From assembly GCF_901709675.1 (NCBI RefSeq), contig NC_051088.1:4039164-4103163 (forward strand): 64,000 bases of DNA, in the 5' to 3' direction. Both the position numbers and the translations under genes were made by a program. Source of the stretch: Syngnathus acus (Eukaryota > Chordata > Actinopteri > Syngnathiformes > Syngnathidae). Shown piece after piece: positions 1 to 10,900 of this stretch. Under the pieces are notes generated by a model. That model saw only the letters and a list, made by a program, of their open reading frames with translations, made no database searches and was not told the origin of the DNA. Position 1 is the first letter of the stretch. Every line of letters begins with the position of its first letter.

Positions 1-557
1 TGCATGGAGGCAGGCAGAAAAATATTTTCACAGCCGCGCACATTCTCACTCCAACCCTGAAAGAAAAAGGTGGCGAAGCTGAGCAAAGTGGCTACTTGGG
101 CACCTGCAGGTATTAAGTTTCCTCCACTGTCAGATCACGGTGCACCTGGAGTTTGTTGTGCCATTCCGAGTCATGCTGGCTTGAAGCATTTCAAGGAGCC
201 TTGTGCATCACGTGCGTGCCGTCCCTGACGGTCACATGCAGATGGAAGTTTGAGGGAGATAACACACACTTCTAAGCCACAAGTGACAGAATTACGCATG
301 CTCATTATCGTTATGATGGTCACCAAACAAAGCTTCAAATCTACTTCAAGAAGCAGTTTTTTTTTTTTTTAACTCTATTTCGCACTCTGTTCAACTTTGG
401 TATGAAAGCACAATGACTTATGTGGCATTGCTTAAACCCCTTTCTTCAAACCAACAGTGTAATTTACAGTAGTCAGAAAATATAACTAGTTCATGAAGCA
501 ATCTTGAAGCTTCATTTTCACGTCACGAGGTGATACTTGAACATCAAGAAATAATTC

Positions 558-875
558 CGTTGATTAAGATTAAAGATTAAAGTCCCAATGATCGTCACAC
601 ACACACCTGGGTGTGGTGAAATTTGTCCTCTGCATTTAACCCATCCCCGTGTGATTTTAATCCATCCCCTGGGGGAGAGGGGAGCAGTGAGCAGCAGCGG
701 TGCCGCGCTCGGGAATCAGTTGGTGATCTAACCCCCCAATTCCAACCCTTAATGCTGAGTGCCAAGCAGGGAGGCAATGGGTCCCATTTTTATAGTCTTT
801 GGTATGACCCGGCCAGGGTTTGAACCCTCAACCTTCCAGTCTCAGGGCGGACACTCTACCACTAGGCCACTGAGC
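558..875 (-). repeat. tRNA-derived SINE
   Basis: Read on the minus strand, the element begins with a tRNA-like head. An A-box-like TAGTGGTAGAGTGT is followed by a B-box-like GGTTCAAACCC, then a GC-rich body and a short tail built from repeats of TTTAATC. Heads and bodies of this type are abundant in ray-finned fish genomes, which is recalled family knowledge. No clear target-site duplication is visible, and I do not assign a named family. The short open frames across it on both strands are chance frames. Confidence 0.75.
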
Positions 876-1500
876 TATGTTCTCGTTTATGTGGAGCGCT
901 GCCATCACAATGTGAAGCTGTCCCTAATAAAGTGTGTAGAATGAGCATGTCACACCAGACTGACTTTGAAATGCCACACCACCACCAGCAACTGTCAAGC
1001 CACTTTGTATTAGTTCTTTAACTGCACATTCATTCAACCACATTATCTGCAGCTCCTCTCACGTTTCTCCCGTTCGTGTAATCCCTCGTTTCTTATTACC
1101 TAATCTTCTCGACTGTTCTCCTTTTGACAAGGCCCAGTCTTTTTCCAAGCGGTCCCAGTCCGTCTGCCCACACTGAAAATCCCCATCTTCCGACAACAAT
1201 ATGATTAATGGTTCCATTTACTGACCCACTGTCAGCGGACTGTTGAGCCCTGCATATAATATAACCACAACTAAGATGCCTTGGAGGCAACCCATCTCTA
1301 GGTCACGAGCAAGCGCTTTCTTGCCGCACAGCTGAAACAGCTGTCATTTCATAACGTTTGGACTGTCTGTCACATCTGACCGAAGATGAGGAGACCAACT
1401 GAATGGAAGCTGCCTTAGAACTTGAGGAATGAAGAGCTTCCTACTTTGTCACATAGACGAGTGTGCCGAGTCAAAAAAAGACAACTTGTCAAAGACGATC
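876..1500. other. Intergenic sequence downstream of wnt5a
   Basis: I see no gene, RNA or recognisable repeat here. The first 557 bases of the window also hold nothing I recognise apart from a short poly-T run near position 360. Confidence 0.5.
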
Positions 1501-1504
1501 TGAG

Positions 1505-2850
1505 TAAATATTCTGGTTTTATATGTTTATTGAAACAAAGTAGAGCATTTAGCCAATTTGTAAAAAGTAACAAAATACTTGCTATTACACATGAAGTTTA
1601 ACAAACCTCAAACTGACAAAGGAAGCTTATAAATATACATAAATCTAGGTGGGCTGCTGGAGATGCTTTGCTTTGAGTGGTATTGAAAATATACTACTAC
1701 TGTGAATTGGACCATCTGATGTGTCGAACACCAACAGTGGACATGAATGAGAAGAAAAACACGAGTGGACAAATAAGGTGCATTTCCCTTTACATAAAAA
1801 AAAAAAAAAAAAAAAATGTGAAGAGCCGCCAAAGTGAGTGATAACTTTAAAAGTGACTTCCACATCCAGAGTGTCCAACGAAAGGATTTATGTTTTGCTG
1901 CTATAATGGTGGATCTGGCAAAAGAAAAATAAATACATTTTACTGATCGGTTGGATAGACATACTATATACACGCACACACGACATTGACTATTTCACCA
2001 ATGTAATCAAAACTGCCCATATATATTCAAACCAGGTTATGTGTTGTAGACTATGGTAAATGTATAATCGGAATTAATATGGAAAACAGTGTTGGCTATA
2101 ATATTGATATATTAACTGATGCACTGCAGTTAAAAACAAAACAAAACAGCTGAACAGGCACACACAGACAGGAAAGGCCTCTGTATAAAAGTGCATAATG
2201 GTGGGGGGCTTCTGCAGAACCTGCCGATTGCTCAGGCTTCTGGGAAAGCTTAATAAATAGCCCAGCCCCCAAAACCGTCCTCTGTCTGAACCCATTTTTC
2301 CCTCAATAGACTCACACAAACCAACAAGCGCTCCCCGAGTTGAGCGAGGAGAAGTTGGGATTGGGGATGTGAGAGCTGGCTTGGGAAAGGGGCCCATGAA
2401 AATACATCCATCCATACGACACACAAGCATTCTCCTGTCAACGCGGCCCTACAACAAAGCAGGAGCTTGAAGTCAACTGTGCGTCAAGTATCACACTACT
2501 TTTTCTTAGAAAAGGGAGGAACGGTCCAATTTTTGCTATCCATGAGACGGATCTCACAAAAGAAATATTTTCGACTTGTTGGGATGAGGTGAAGGTGTTT
2601 CCAGCCATTTTGGGCACTTGCTGGGGGTTTAAAAAAAATCAGCTGGGCCAAAATAAAACAATCTCAAAATAAATATTTCATGATACTCTCAGTTCCTGAA
2701 GATGTGATTTGTTAGGGGGGGGGGTGTCAAGTCTTTTTGCAATGGCATAATTGTTTAACTCTATAAATATAATTTATATAGTTTCTCTCTTCCATTCTCT
2801 CTGGGTCTTGGACTGCTTCACTCGCCATCGTCTGCAACTCTCCTCTAGTC
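1505..2850 (-). other. wnt5a: Probable wnt5a 3' UTR
   Basis: This is the sequence between the wnt5a stop codon and the first clear downstream AATAAA on the minus strand. It is AT-rich, has no conserved frame, and carries a poly-A run near 1797-1816. The length of about 1.3 kb is plausible for a Wnt5a 3' UTR, but the true end is not proven because earlier or later poly(A) sites could be used. Confidence 0.45.
1526..1531 (-). terminator. wnt5a: Candidate poly(A) signal of wnt5a
   Basis: The plus strand TTTATT is AATAAA on the minus strand, about 1.3 kb past the wnt5a stop codon. It is the first canonical hexamer I noticed downstream of the gene. Transcript evidence is absent, so use of this site is an inference. 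Confidence 0.4.
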
Positions 2851-3309
2851 TCACTTGCAGACAAATTGGTCTACTATTTTGGTGCAACGCTTGCACTTGA
2901 CGTAGCAGCACCAGTGGAACTTGCAGTGGCAACGCTCCACTAACTGGGCCTTGAACTGGTCGTAGCCGCGACCGCAACACATCAGCTCGCAGCCATCCAT
3001 CCCCTCCGAGGTCTTGTTGCAAAGGCGTCCCACTGTGCCCAGTGAGCCAGTGCTTTGGTTCTTCAGGCAGTAGTCTGGACTGGACTCGATGTACACCAGG
3101 TCATGACTTGTCGGGGGGTTGAACTTGTTGTTCATCTGCACCAGCTTCCCACGCGAGTTGAGCTTCATGGCTGCGGCGCTGTCGTACTTCTCCTTCAACG
3201 CGTCGCCCACCTCGCGGAAGTTAGCCAGCTGTAGCCAGCAGGTCTTGAGGCTGCACGAGCCCGAGACCCCGTGGCACTTACACGACACGTGTGCGAGGTC
3301 GGACACGGT
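2851..3309 (-). CDS. wnt5a: wnt5a exon 5 (terminal coding exon)
   Basis: This exon encodes residues 229-380 and the TGA stop (TCA on the plus strand at 2851-2853). The acceptor reads TTCTCCCTCAG before ACC GTG TCC. It carries the lipidation loop (Ser244), two N-glycan sites and the C-terminal cysteine-rich domain. Its opening residues [10 protein letters not shown] differ from the TVYNLADVAC I recall for mammals, so this is a slightly divergent spot just before the invariant [10 protein letters not shown]. Confidence 0.97.
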   Translation of the reverse strand, partial: TVSDLAHVSCKCHGVSGSCSLKTCWLQLANFREVGDALKEKYDSAAAMKLNSRGKLVQMNNKFNPPTSHDLVYIESSPDYCLKNQSTGSLGTVGRLCNKTSEGMDGCELMCCGRGYDQFKAQLVERCHCKFHWCCYVKCKRCTKIVDQFVCK

Positions 3310-6300
3310 CTGAGGGAGAAGGAAGGAGACCACCAATGAATGAAAGCGAGTAAATCATGGGTCATCTTAATTATCTATACTACAGTCTAAATTTAATTGG
3401 ACAACTGGGTCATTCTGTGCCAAATCAACCAAGCGGTGTTTGATTTGAATGAAACTTGGTGAACTTTGAAACGAAACGAAACGAAACGAAACTTGTTCAT
3501 AGTGACGGTGCAAGAGAAAATCTTAAATTTTAGGTCAATCCAAGAAAGGATTTGGGAGCTACCCCTGGCCGAATGTTGACATGTTGGGCAAAAAAAGGTC
3601 ACGGCCACCTTGCTTTGAAGATGAATCATTAAAAATCCGAGAGTAGCTGCTCTTTACTGCTGCAATTAGAAGAAAAAATAAAAATAATCTCTGAAACATG
3701 TGTTGTGGTTTAGAGATCATGTGCGAGATTTCAGGAAAAATGGATCCACAGGGTAAATTTGAAGGGCAAACAGTCAAGTTCCTAAAATATGCAGCAATCT
3801 TTTAAATGATTGTAAACTTGAAATCTTTGTTGATTTCCCTTTCCGATACCAGTTTTGTGAACGTCGACCAAGTTGTTGCTGAGATATAAAGGAAGGTGGC
3901 CATGGCCCCTTTTTGCCGAAAATCTCAAAATTTGCCGAGCCGTAGATCCCAAACCCCAGCTTCAATTTATCTAAAATTTGACACACTGTGTTGTGTCATC
4001 ACTATAGACGGGTACATCAAGTTCCATTCAAATCAACCCACTGGGTGATTTGGAATAGAACAACCCAGCTGTCCTGATCCTACACATTTGTGCAATGCAA
4101 AATAGAACAAAACAGTCTACTCTTCGAAAGACAACCGCCTGGCTAGAGATATTTTGGCTCCACGTTTGCTTTGAGGTGGTTTCAAGATGTTTGGGGAGGA
4201 AAATGAAACCCCAGAACTGTCAGAGTGATGCTATCTGCCCCTCAGATCTCAGCACCGGCGGGGGAGAGCGGACAGAGCTGTTGAATCTGATTGACCCGTG
4301 TTGTCTCATTTCCAGCTTAGGCTTTTTTCAAAGCAGGCAGAAAGGCCAAAGCACGTGGATTTATAACTCACAACTGTTCAGAACCATAAAGAGCTTTAAA
4401 CGCGTGTCTGTGCACGTACCCTTCTTCCAGCCTCATTGTTGTGCAGATTCATCATAAGCCTCGCACTGTCCTGCGAGCCTTTGGGGTAGCTCTTCTCCCT
4501 CTCGCGAGCATCCACAAACTCCTTGGAGAATCTGTAGCCATAGTTGAGGTTGTCTCCACAACCGCCCCACAGCCAGTCTCGCGGCAGGTCTTTGGGCCGA
4601 GCGGCACGGCTGCAGCCGCAGCTGGAGAGCTCCCCCTCTCTGCAGGCGCGGCTCACTGCGTTGACAACCCCCGCTGCGCTGATGGCGTAGGTGAAGGCCG
4701 TCTCTCGACTGCCTGTGCGCAAACAATTACAAAAGGCACCTGATTCAGTTCTGCAGGCTTTTAGTCAAACATGTTGAAAAATGCTTTGCTATGACTGGGC
4801 TTGAGCCAGAGAGTGGATAGTGCCCTCCAGTGACAAAGAACTCAGCCCACAAACAGCTGAGTTTTCCCAAATGGAAAACCACAACTTCTCTTTCACATTG
4901 TCTGTCACGGCTGACGGATTCAGGGTTTTTTTTGCCCGCGAACCCCACCCTACCTCATTATTTCTCAAAAAGAGAGAAACTCAAAATGCACCTCAGCAGT
5001 TTGGAACACACCATTCTCACCAAAGAGCAAAACTGAGGAGAAATGTAGACAATGTGTCTGATACAAAATGGAACAGAACATCATCTCACAGAGTTTTGCA
5101 GCCCAAAAGCAAATCCAAAAATGAAAAAGCAGATGGACAAAGACAGAGAAAGGAGAAAATAAAAAGATTTGTCAAGACACGAATAGGAAAAGACGCCTCT
5201 CGAAAATCAAAAGTGAGGCATCAAAAACAGCAAGAAGCAGTTTGGGTAAGGAAGCCTGCTAAAAAGTTTGATCTATAACCAGCTGGGATATCCTGGAAGG
5301 AGCTGAGTCGACAAGGGAGGATTTATTAACTGCTTGATTTTTTTTTTTAATTCATCCTTTGAATATTGCCGTCGTGTCACACTTGCCGACAGTCTCGAGT
5401 GTCTACCCCTTCCCCGCTGCCGCGCCTTTAAACCACGCTAAAGAAATCCAGAAATGCAAAGTAGCTGTACTCCGAGGTCGTTTTTAAATCAAAAGCAGCG
5501 TCCTCAGACAGCGGGCAGACAGTCAGACTAGTCGACCAACATGGAGAGGAGAGCATGTTTGAAAATTACGATAGTGGAGGATCACCAGCAGGCGACGTAA
5601 ACCGCACCGATAAAGAAATTCTAGAACAGACCTCTGCTATTATCCGCATATTTGCTATCTGATTCAAATCACTCAAGCAGAAGATTTCAGACATCCCAAT
5701 TCAATGGAGGTTAACCACATTCTGTTTCTCCGGATCATCCACACCTTCAGTTGCCTTATTTTCTTGTGCAATGAAATGTGCATTATCCAGCATAAAAGAA
5801 ACTCAAAGGCTCCACTGTTGCAAAGTGGTTGAAGAAAAAAAAAAAAAAGTACTACAAAGTAAATTCCATTCTCCAAAATGGGGTGGCAGCAGAGACGTAC
5901 AGTATTTCAAACCTTTAAACATGACAGACAAAACTACGAAATATCTCCACAAAGTCAAAACTGCAGCAACATATTGACTGGATTCCTTAGAATCCATGTG
6001 GAAGATTATGATCAACAAAACTTGATGTCAACTTTTTTTCCTCCCTTTTCCTGAGATGCAGGCACATAGCCAAAGAAAACATTTAGCGGTTTAATCCAAG
6101 CTTGTTTCGTAAACAGAGGGATCAAAGACCCACAAGTTCATTTTCAAACTTCGCATCCACTCGAGAAACGCTCAAAACTGAACCGAGGTAACCTTCGCTT
6201 CTGTACGCGTCACTTTCCAAATGTCTTCGTCTCGCTTACCTATTTGCATGACCCGTCCAAAGACAGAAGAGTTGTCCACCGTGCTGCAGTTCCAGCGCCG

Positions 6301-8284
6301 ATGCCTGAACTGGTACTGGCATTCTTTGATGCCCGTCTTTGCGCCTTCGCCGATGTACTGCATGTGGTCCTGGTAGAGCTGGCACAGTTTCTTCTGGCCC
6401 TGCGAGAGGCCCGCCAACTGGCTGCACAGCGGCTGGGCACTGATGATGTAGGCCTCTGGGATCAGCACAGGGTTCATGGCTAAAGACCTGCATGAAAAAA
6501 GGGGAGTGGACTCAACGCAGGTGGTTTCAATCAAGGACCATCACAAGCCAAAAATGAGAAGCCACAAAAAAAGCGAGAAAAAAAAAAGAAAACGATAATC
6601 AACGGCTGATTGGTTTTCTGCCTTTCAGACTTGGAACATTTTTATTGCGCGGCCGAATCCTCAGAACAGCTTTAAATCTTAATGACATTGCATTGAAAAG
6701 TTATGCGATAGGCAGGGCCAAGCACGCAAGTGGCGGGCAGAAAAGAAGTGCACAGTAGGAAAGAAGGAAATGAGGAGGAACAATGAGAAGTCAAACACTT
6801 ATTTGAGGCTCTACACCAGGTTAAATAAAGAAATGCTCAACTCCTCGCATGTTGAAGAAGTTGAGCTGGGAGCGGTTCAACTAAAGAACCAATGTCCCAT
6901 GACTGAGTGTTTCTTTTTTGTTCCTTTTTACAGCCTTTGGAAGGCTTTACTTTTCTAAGACACCTCCCCTCTCCCCACCCAAAAAACCCAACATATACAT
7001 TAGCCCTGAGCAGGATTTCTCCACGACTAAAACTTAGCATACTTTTGAGCCATCCCCATTGGTTAGTTCAGGTCCATTTCCCTTAAGCGCTCAAACTGCC
7101 CCCGATTTTCTCACGCAGTTGATATTGCACATTTTCACAGCCCGACTTGTGAAATAACGATTTAAAGAGGGATATTAAGAAATAGCAGCACTACTCGGTG
7201 CATCATCTGGTTCCAGGCCACAGGACAATCCGAGCGGCCCATCCCTCAGCCCCTCGAGAGAGACAATTAGCCTCTCGTGTAACTTGATCGACTGGGGGAA
7301 CTGCAACGGAACACACACACACACACACACACACACAACAGGAAAATATAGTCTACATAGACACTATGCAGACATGCTACCCCACTACATCATTTACCCC
7401 TGACGTTTTCTCAAAGAGGAAACTCAGAGAGTTTGTACTTTTCGGTCAGCTTGCCAGTGGGCCTTTGACTCGATACTCAACTTGTACAGTATCGACACGC
7501 TAAAAATAAAAACTATGTTTTGCTTATTGTCACATCATGGTTGATGCCTTCACTTGATCAGTCGAAGCAAATTTTAATTCAATTTTCTTTGTGAGCCGAG
7601 TTGTGATAATAAAGTGTACAAACAAGTGTGTCGTGAGAGATCATCAAGGATGTTGTGAGAATTTATCTGATTTGTCCAAAAATGCCTGTGATGTGTATTA
7701 TGACAGGCGAAGTCAATTTAATTTATCTTTTAATACGAATAATTCTTGTGACTTGTTACTTTCAAGTGTAAAATGGTGTGGTGGTTTTAAAAGCAGCGGG
7801 CACAGATTTTCCGTTTTTCCTTTGAAGAGCATCACGCCATGCATGTCAAACATGGGGATGCTTACACACATTTTGACTGAGATCAATGGAAAACCACAAA
7901 TTCTGCATTTATATATTATTTATAATTTTCGCTTGGCAAAAAATGAAAAATGAAAACGGGGGAGAAAGAAAGGTTTCCCTGAAATGTTCATGTGAACATG
8001 TGGTAAAACTGAAGCCAAGTAGCCTTGCAAAAACATCTGAGTTTTGTAAAAAAATAAAAAAATAAAATAAAAAAAAGCAAAATGGGCTTGCATGGTTACA
8101 AATTTGAAAATGTCACACTGCACAGACGGGCAAACACATACCACCATGAGTTGGCCTCCACCACCACCTGCATGAGGAGTATAAGCAGTGTGAGTGCAAA
8201 GACGCAGTGTCTGGAGTCCAAAAGTCTTCCTAGAGGCCAGCAGGTCGGCCGACACGCACAATCCAGTCCCAACTTCATCGTCAT
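2851..8284 (-). CDS. wnt5a: Wnt5a secreted signalling glycoprotein (4 coding exons, complete)
   Basis: This gene encodes a secreted lipid-modified ligand of the Wnt family, acting mainly in non-canonical (planar polarity / calcium) signalling through Frizzled and ROR receptors. The joined coding sequence is 8142-8284, 6240-6487, 4420-4712 and 2851-3309, which gives 380 residues, the usual Wnt5a length. Residues 27-42 form a hydrophobic signal segment, followed by ANSWWSLAMNP. N-glycan sequons lie at Asn114, Asn120, Asn312 and Asn326. The CHGVSGSC motif puts the palmitoleoylated serine at Ser244. The cysteine-rich C-terminus ends in DQFVCK. Introns are in phases 2, 1 and 0. The start is the first ATG of exon 2; a second ATG two codons on is equally possible. 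The exon 5 stretch with [14 protein letters not shown] resembles WNT5A more than WNT5B, and neighbouring erc2 supports this. Confidence 0.96.
3405..4068. mobile_element. Inverted-repeat (MITE-like) element in wnt5a intron 4
   Basis: The two ends are imperfect inverted copies over about 55 bp. The left end starts CTGGGTCATTCTGTGCCAAA, and the right end read in reverse starts CTGGGTTGTTCTATTCCAAA. Both contain TTGATTTGAATG followed by AACTTG. A weaker inverted resemblance continues inward and includes a GGCCACCTT block near 3605 and 3895. No open frame for a transposase is present, and I saw no clean target duplication. A short GAAAC tandem lies at about 3469-3492. This fits a small non-autonomous DNA transposon or fold-back element; the superfamily is unknown. 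Confidence 0.65.
4420..4712 (-). CDS. wnt5a: wnt5a exon 4
   Basis: This exon encodes residues 131 (shared) to 228, from GSRETAFTY through the [12 protein letters not shown] and [12 protein letters not shown] motifs to NNEAGRR. The acceptor is GCGCACAG and the donor is AGG followed by GTACGT. Reading beyond the donor only adds meaningless residues. The 293 nt length keeps the frame with its neighbours. Confidence 0.97.
4713..6239 (-). other. wnt5a: wnt5a intron 3
   Basis: The intron runs from a GTAAGC donor to a CACAG acceptor. A 153-codon open frame on the opposite strand near 4820-5278 is lysine/arginine-rich, begins at GTG and resembles no family I know, so I treat it as chance. No mobile element is evident. 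Confidence 0.8.
6240..6487 (-). CDS. wnt5a: wnt5a exon 3
   Basis: This exon encodes residues 48 (shared) to 131 (shared): [15 protein letters not shown], then the conserved [27 protein letters not shown] and [12 protein letters not shown] blocks. Asn114 and Asn120 are both in N-X-S/T sequons. The acceptor is TTTTTTCATGCAG and the donor is ATAG followed by GTAAGC. Confidence 0.97.
6488..8141 (-). other. wnt5a: wnt5a intron 2
   Basis: The intron has a GTATGT donor and a CATGCAG acceptor. It contains a CA microsatellite at 7311-7336 and an A/T-rich stretch at about 8048-8080. No gene or transposon was recognised. Confidence 0.8.
7311..7336. repeat. (CA)n microsatellite
   Basis: A perfect dinucleotide run lies inside wnt5a intron 2. 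Confidence 0.95.
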
Positions 8285-8290
8285 GCCAAT
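8142..8290 (-). CDS. wnt5a: wnt5a exon 2 (start codon and signal peptide)
   Basis: The exon begins after CATCCCTCAG, with six untranslated bases ATTGGC before ATG at 8284-8282. A second in-frame ATG follows at 8278-8276. It encodes a basic/cysteine-containing leader, a hydrophobic core ([15 protein letters not shown]) and EANSWW, and ends TGG TG before GTATGT. Cleavage is likely near residues 39-44 by analogy with other Wnt5a proteins. Confidence 0.93.
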
Positions 8291-8325
8291 CTGAGGGATG
8301 ACAGAGCAACATGTCACTCACGCTT

Positions 8326-8327
8326 AC

Positions 8328-8371
<44 letters not shown>
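8326..8371. repeat. (CA)n microsatellite close to the exon 2 acceptor
   Basis: A run of about 40 bp of CA (GT on the coding strand) starts only about 40 bases upstream of the wnt5a exon 2 splice acceptor, next to the region where the branch point should lie. Confidence 0.95.
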
Positions 8372-8374
<3 letters not shown>

Positions 8375-8849
8375 TGCACTGTTTCTTGTGCATGCTGCAG
8401 GAAATACTTTCATGAACGCTTTCATACGCACAACTGCTTCGAGTGTTGTACTAAGATGAATATTTGCAGCTGCTGAGTGTGAATCACATGATAGACATGG
8501 AAGCCAACAAGGACAATGGGCCTGAAACCTCAGACTTAAGCATTCCTGCCCATTTATTTTACTTGCAGAAATTTCAGTTTGGTTTTCATGCACAGAAGAC
8601 AAACATGTTCAATGGAGGTTATATCATGAATGAGTTATGTACTAAAATTATATTTTTAATTGTATGCAGCCAATACTCATACATGTACATAAAAATGGAA
8701 AACAACTAAAAGTGTACATGTGCTCAATACTCAATTAAATTAAAAATAACAAAATGCTACATATTATTAACTTTCAAAACAGATAAGTGCTATTTTATAC
8801 AAATTGTATTTAATGGTAAAGTCAAAGTAGAATAGAATGGCCACGAGGT

Positions 8850-8867
8850 GGGGGGGGGGGGGGGGGG
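8850..8867. repeat. Poly-G tract (18 G) in wnt5a intron 1
   Basis: This is an uninterrupted guanine run on the plus strand. On the wnt5a transcript it is poly-C. It could form a quadruplex on the non-template (plus) DNA strand and is a likely assembly or length-variation hotspot. Confidence 0.95.
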
Positions 8868-9951
8868 TACGTAAGCGGGTGATGCTGAGGCCTGTGATGT
8901 TCAGCATTTTATTTTATTTTTTAAATAAATAGGACTAAAAAAAATGCTGATACACATCTGACTGCCCGAAATGGAGCAGCAAGAGGGTTTATTTTATCAC
9001 GCGGCGAGATTTTCTACATGATTACCAGACAAACACGAAGAGCCCCCACTCTACGCGGAACAAAGTCTCAGGTGCAGTGACGTAAATTTGCAGCCAATCA
9101 AATTATTATATTTGCATAAAAATTACAAAAAATAATTCTACCTGTATTAGAGTATATTTAAAACATGTAGTGAGTTGCGCGCTTGCGAATTAGAGGCGCT
9201 GCGGGCTTCTGAAGTCGGTGAACCCCCCACCCCTCCCCCCTTGGAAAACATTTGACCCCAACAAAAGTGGCCCTGCTCGTTGACCTGTTGACTGATAACT
9301 AGCACACCCATTTGTGGAGCTAAAAGTGGCATCGAATTGAGCGCACTTCCGTTAGAGATCAATCAGAGGAACGTCGTCAAAAATGATCAGAGTGACGGTA
9401 GAGTCAAGTAATTTGAATTCAGAACATTTCCACAGGTCATAAGGAAATTGTTTTAATCTCTGTCAATTTTGTTTTTCCATCTCAAAACTATTTAAATATT
9501 AAGAAGCACTAAGACAACATGGGCCAGGGCCAAAATAAAGTTATTACGTATTACGTACATTCGTGGTTATTATTTATTTTATTTCATTGACGGAACACCC
9601 ATTTAAACCCTTAAATGAACTCCGCGCGGTTTTATATATTTAGCTAATTTTCTCTTGTCTTTGTTTCTCCGTACTGATGTTCAAACCAGGAGAGGGAGCC
9701 AATTACTGCGCTTTGATTTATAGCAGCGCGGAGAAACGATAATAAAACTAATAAAAAATGTCATTTTAACATTTCTTTCAGATCATATATCACTTTATTC
9801 GTTCTTTATTAAATTGGTCGTTTGATTAACATAGGGCAAAAATAAAAACACAATTATACAAATTAAAATTAAATACAAAAATAACGAAACGAGGTTTTCC
9901 ACATGCAAAAAGGCGCACTTGTAAAATAAAGACCAGTAACGCTATACTCAC

Positions 9952-10090
9952 CGGAGAGCTGGAAGATGTAGTCCAATTTCTACAGACGATGTCAAACCGA
10001 TAATCCCAGTACGGGCAGTTCGATAATTTACTTCCTTTCTCTCGCTGTTTTATCCCAATCTGTCGCACACGCTTGTTGGAGATAAAGTTG
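9952..10090 (-). other. wnt5a: wnt5a 5'-UTR exon 1 (donor supported, 5' end approximate)
   Basis: On the minus strand a strong donor, CTCTCCG followed by GTGAGTATAG, lies about 1.66 kb upstream of the exon 2 acceptor. This fits the non-coding first exon seen in vertebrate Wnt5a genes. The frame leading into exon 2 is open across this exon but contains no ATG, so translation should still begin in exon 2. The transcription start is not visible, and the upper boundary given is a guess. Confidence 0.5.
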
Positions 10091-10900
10091 AAAGTCCTTC
10101 AGTTTTGGAGACCCCCCAACAATCACAATAAAATATGCAGACCTGGATGCGCTCCGTGCGCCGAACCAGGGAGTAAGGAGCGAAACTTGACCAAAGACTT
10201 TAATCAGGCAATTAATGAGTCAAAGAGAGGAGTTCTTTCAAAAATGTGTCACACTGGATTGACGCGACAAATGTCAGTGGCCGTTCGAAATCACTTTTAA
10301 CGGGGGGGACCGTTTGAACAGATTCTACTTGAAGGGCATCCAGTAATAATAAAAAATAAATAAATCCCAGTCGCGCACGCTCTCAAGTCATTGAGCGTTT
10401 TACCAGAGAAAAGATCCACGCGTTGCTCCACGCCACGAGCGACTTGTCAATTTAGCTCCCATTCTGCGCTAGGACGTCTCTGCCAATCCCCGAGTCCAAA
10501 CCGTGGCAACCAGTCATCCGCCTCGCGACAGTGCGGGGGTCAGCTCCAAACAAACTCTTCCAAAAATATCAAATAAAAACTAGGTTCCAAACGGTGCGGC
10601 TTGGCGCGCGCACGCTGCAACGAGGAGCAAACACAAACAAGCAAACAAATAAAAGAAGAAACAGCCGCGACGTTTGCCGAGGCTCCCGGGTGTCGTCCTC
10701 CTCCGCCGCGTGTGTGTGCTCAAGTGCAGCAGACTGGAGACGACTTGTGCTTCCTCTCTCTTGAGTTCTTTGCCTCTCTCACCTGCTGGTGTGGCCTCCT
10801 CCCACAATGCATCGTGAACGCGCAAGGAGGCCTCCACATAGCGCATGCGCAGTCTCTCCCACGCCACAGACAGAATTGAGATGGAGAAAGGCGAGGGTGG
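10080..10900 (-). promoter_or_regulatory. wnt5a: Putative wnt5a promoter region (CpG-rich)
   Basis: The DNA upstream of exon 1 becomes markedly richer in G+C and CpG, especially about 10380-10730, than the AT-rich flanks. This is the kind of composition found at promoters of developmental genes. I identified no specific factor sites. The assignment rests on position and composition only. Confidence 0.35.

Noticed and set aside
4820-5278. 152-codon plus-strand frame in wnt5a intron 3
   Set aside because: Starts at GTG, is low-complexity and Lys/Arg-rich, overlaps other frames and has no resemblance to a known protein.
6236-6493. Other-phase frames over wnt5a exon 3 (and likewise over exons 4 and 5)
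   Set aside because: They are shadows of the conserved Wnt frame, which has correct splice sites and motifs.
9826-10068. Open frame continuous with wnt5a exon 2, suggesting a longer N-terminus
   Set aside because: The first codon is GTG and no in-frame ATG exists in exon 1. The signal peptide begins naturally at the exon 2 ATG, and the 380-residue length already matches the family.
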